A stretch of 5,421 nt of DNA from an uncultured Collinsella sp. (GTDB lineage: Bacteria; Actinomycetota; Coriobacteriia; Coriobacteriales; Coriobacteriaceae): assembly GCA_958452935.1 (NCBI GenBank), contig CAUDVX010000067.1, forward strand, positions 1 to 5,421, in the 5' to 3' direction. Shown here piece by piece: positions 4,941 through 5,421 of this stretch (its first letter is position 1; every line of letters begins with the position of its first letter). Under the pieces are notes generated by a model. The model saw nothing but the letters and a program-made list of their open reading frames with translations, searched no databases and was not told the DNA's origin. The position numbers and the translations under genes are program-made.

Positions 4941-5245
4941 TTCAGCAGGTCAAAGCAATTAGTCATTTTGCAGACGCATTATAAATGAGGGGTATTTGAC
5001 AAGTCGGTAAAACGTTACCAACACGGCTACCTGCATGGCAGTTATAAAACCCCCTTAGTCAAGCCGCTGACAAATCCTACTAAAACCAAGCCGCTCACGC
5101 CAAAATAATCCAAAAGATTGCGCTTGACCAACATGTTGCGGTCACGCGCGGTCAGGACGTATGCAATCAGCCAGTGCCCCTACGGGATGCGAAGATCATC
5201 GCACGCGGATCTTGAGTTCAATATCTGGTGCCACATTTGGCGACC
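4941..5245. other. Intergenic region between the tRNA terminator and the nrdD operator, no confident gene
   Basis: This stretch of about 305 bases is A+T-richer than the flanking genes. A perfect TATAAT sits on the minus strand at 4983-4978, but no -35 at suitable spacing goes with it (TTGTCA is only 13 bases away). GGTAA-AACG-TTACC at 5006-5019 is a small palindrome of the kind repressors may bind; nothing ties it to a specific regulator. CAAGCCGCT occurs twice (5060-5068 and 5087-5095, 27 bp apart). The minus strand contains a hydrophobic frame, listed separately. Confidence 0.5.
5042..5179 (-). pseudogene. Short hydrophobic open frame, possible membrane-protein remnant or small peptide
   Basis: The frame is open for 45 codons plus stop between an in-frame TAG (5182-5180) and a TAA (5044-5042). 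An internal ATG at 5134 gives a 30-residue peptide with a basic start (MLVKRNLLDYFG) followed by a hydrophobic stretch (VSGLVLVGFVSGLTKGVL) that could span a membrane. The region before the ATG (HWLIAYVLTARDRN) also looks protein-like, which suggests the tail of a decayed gene. There is no ribosome site. I do not recognise the family, and chance is a real possibility. Confidence 0.2.
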
Positions 5246-5282
5246 AAAACAAAACAGCCCAGAGGACATAGCCTCTGAGCTG
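5246..5282 (-). terminator. Intrinsic terminator of the tRNA operon
   Basis: Read on the minus strand, CAGCTCAGAGG pairs with CCTCTGGGCTG (11 bp, one G-U) around a six-base loop, followed directly by TTTTGTTTT. It lies eight bases after the tRNA-Val CCA end, in the right orientation to end the tRNA transcript and insulate nrdD. Confidence 0.93.
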
Positions 5283-5290
5283 CGAACATT

Positions 5291-5365
5291 TGGTGGGCGT
5301 TAGAAGATTTGAACTTCTGACCTCTTCCGTGTCAGGGAAGCGCTCTCCCCCTGAGCTAAACGCCC
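5291..5365 (-). tRNA. tRNA-Val (anticodon GAC)
   Basis: This is a complete 75-nt cloverleaf. The acceptor arms are GGGCGTT/AACGCCC and the D-arm is GCTC/GAGC. The anticodon stem is CTTCC/GGAAG with loop CTGACAC, giving anticodon GAC (valine codons GUC/GUU). The T-arm is AGAAG/CTTCT with loop TTCAAAT. The discriminator is A and CCA is encoded. It lies three bases after tRNA-Gly in the same direction, so both are probably processed from one transcript. Confidence 0.97.
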
Positions 5366-5368
5366 AAA

Positions 5369-5421
5369 TGGAGCGGACAACGGGGCTCGAACCCGCGACC
5401 CCAACCTTGGCAAGGTTGTGC
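5369..5421 (-). tRNA. tRNA-Gly (anticodon GCC), 5' part outside the window
   Basis: The 3' portion of a tRNA is visible. The anticodon stem is CAACC/GGTTG with loop TTGCCAA, giving anticodon GCC (glycine codons GGC/GGU). The T-arm is GCGGG/CCCGT with loop TTCGAGC. The 3' acceptor strand is TGTCCGC, then T and an encoded CCA. The missing 5' strand should read GCGGACA, in line with glycine tRNAs. Confidence 0.93.

Noticed and set aside
4978..4983. Perfect TATAAT on the minus strand as the nrdD promoter
   Set aside because: No -35 at 16-18 bases (TTGTCA is 13 away), and the NrdR-like boxes would then lie far downstream of the start. It may be a minor promoter but is not supported.
4996..5001. 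TTGACA on the plus strand as a -35 element
   Set aside because: No -10-like hexamer 16-18 bases downstream and no plus-strand gene follows.

Overview
The window looks like chromosomal DNA from an anaerobic, fairly high-GC Gram-positive bacterium. The best guess is a Coriobacteriia member such as Collinsella (inference from protein style, not a database match). The oxygen-sensitive class III ribonucleotide reductase points to anaerobic life. All confident genes are on the minus strand, so the biological order runs from high to low coordinates.

Region by region, in transcription order. Positions 5421-5291 hold the 3' part of a tRNA-Gly(GCC) and a complete tRNA-Val(GAC), three bases apart. A strong intrinsic terminator follows at 5282-5246. 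Positions 5245-4941 are A+T-richer and hold no confident gene, only a possible hydrophobic remnant frame, a short direct repeat and a small palindrome. Positions 4940-4893 hold a promoter overlapped by two NrdR-box-like operators 32 bp apart. A leader of about 220 nt, with potential secondary structure and a weak 59-codon upstream frame, runs to nrdD.

nrdD (4667-2445) encodes the anaerobic ribonucleoside-triphosphate reductase and nrdG (2018-1437) its radical-SAM activase. They are separated by an unusual 426-bp gap. That gap contains a long palindrome whose arm includes an inverted copy of the 3' end of nrdD, a 41-codon plus-strand frame resembling the first helix of a TetR-family regulator, and a second imperfect inverted repeat between 8-bp direct repeats, just upstream of nrdG.

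After nrdG come folE (GTP cyclohydrolase I), an HD-domain phosphohydrolase starting two bases after the folE stop, and the 5' part of folB (dihydroneopterin aldolase), which runs off the window. Together the genes form a nucleotide/folate block. NrdD and NrdG make dNTPs. FolE, the HD protein and FolB would carry GTP towards dihydrofolate, needed for thymidylate and purines. The HD gene sits exactly where the dihydroneopterin triphosphate dephosphorylation step belongs.

The most interesting signals are the HD protein as a candidate for that step, the palindrome built on the nrdD terminus, and the NrdR-type control region with its structured leader.
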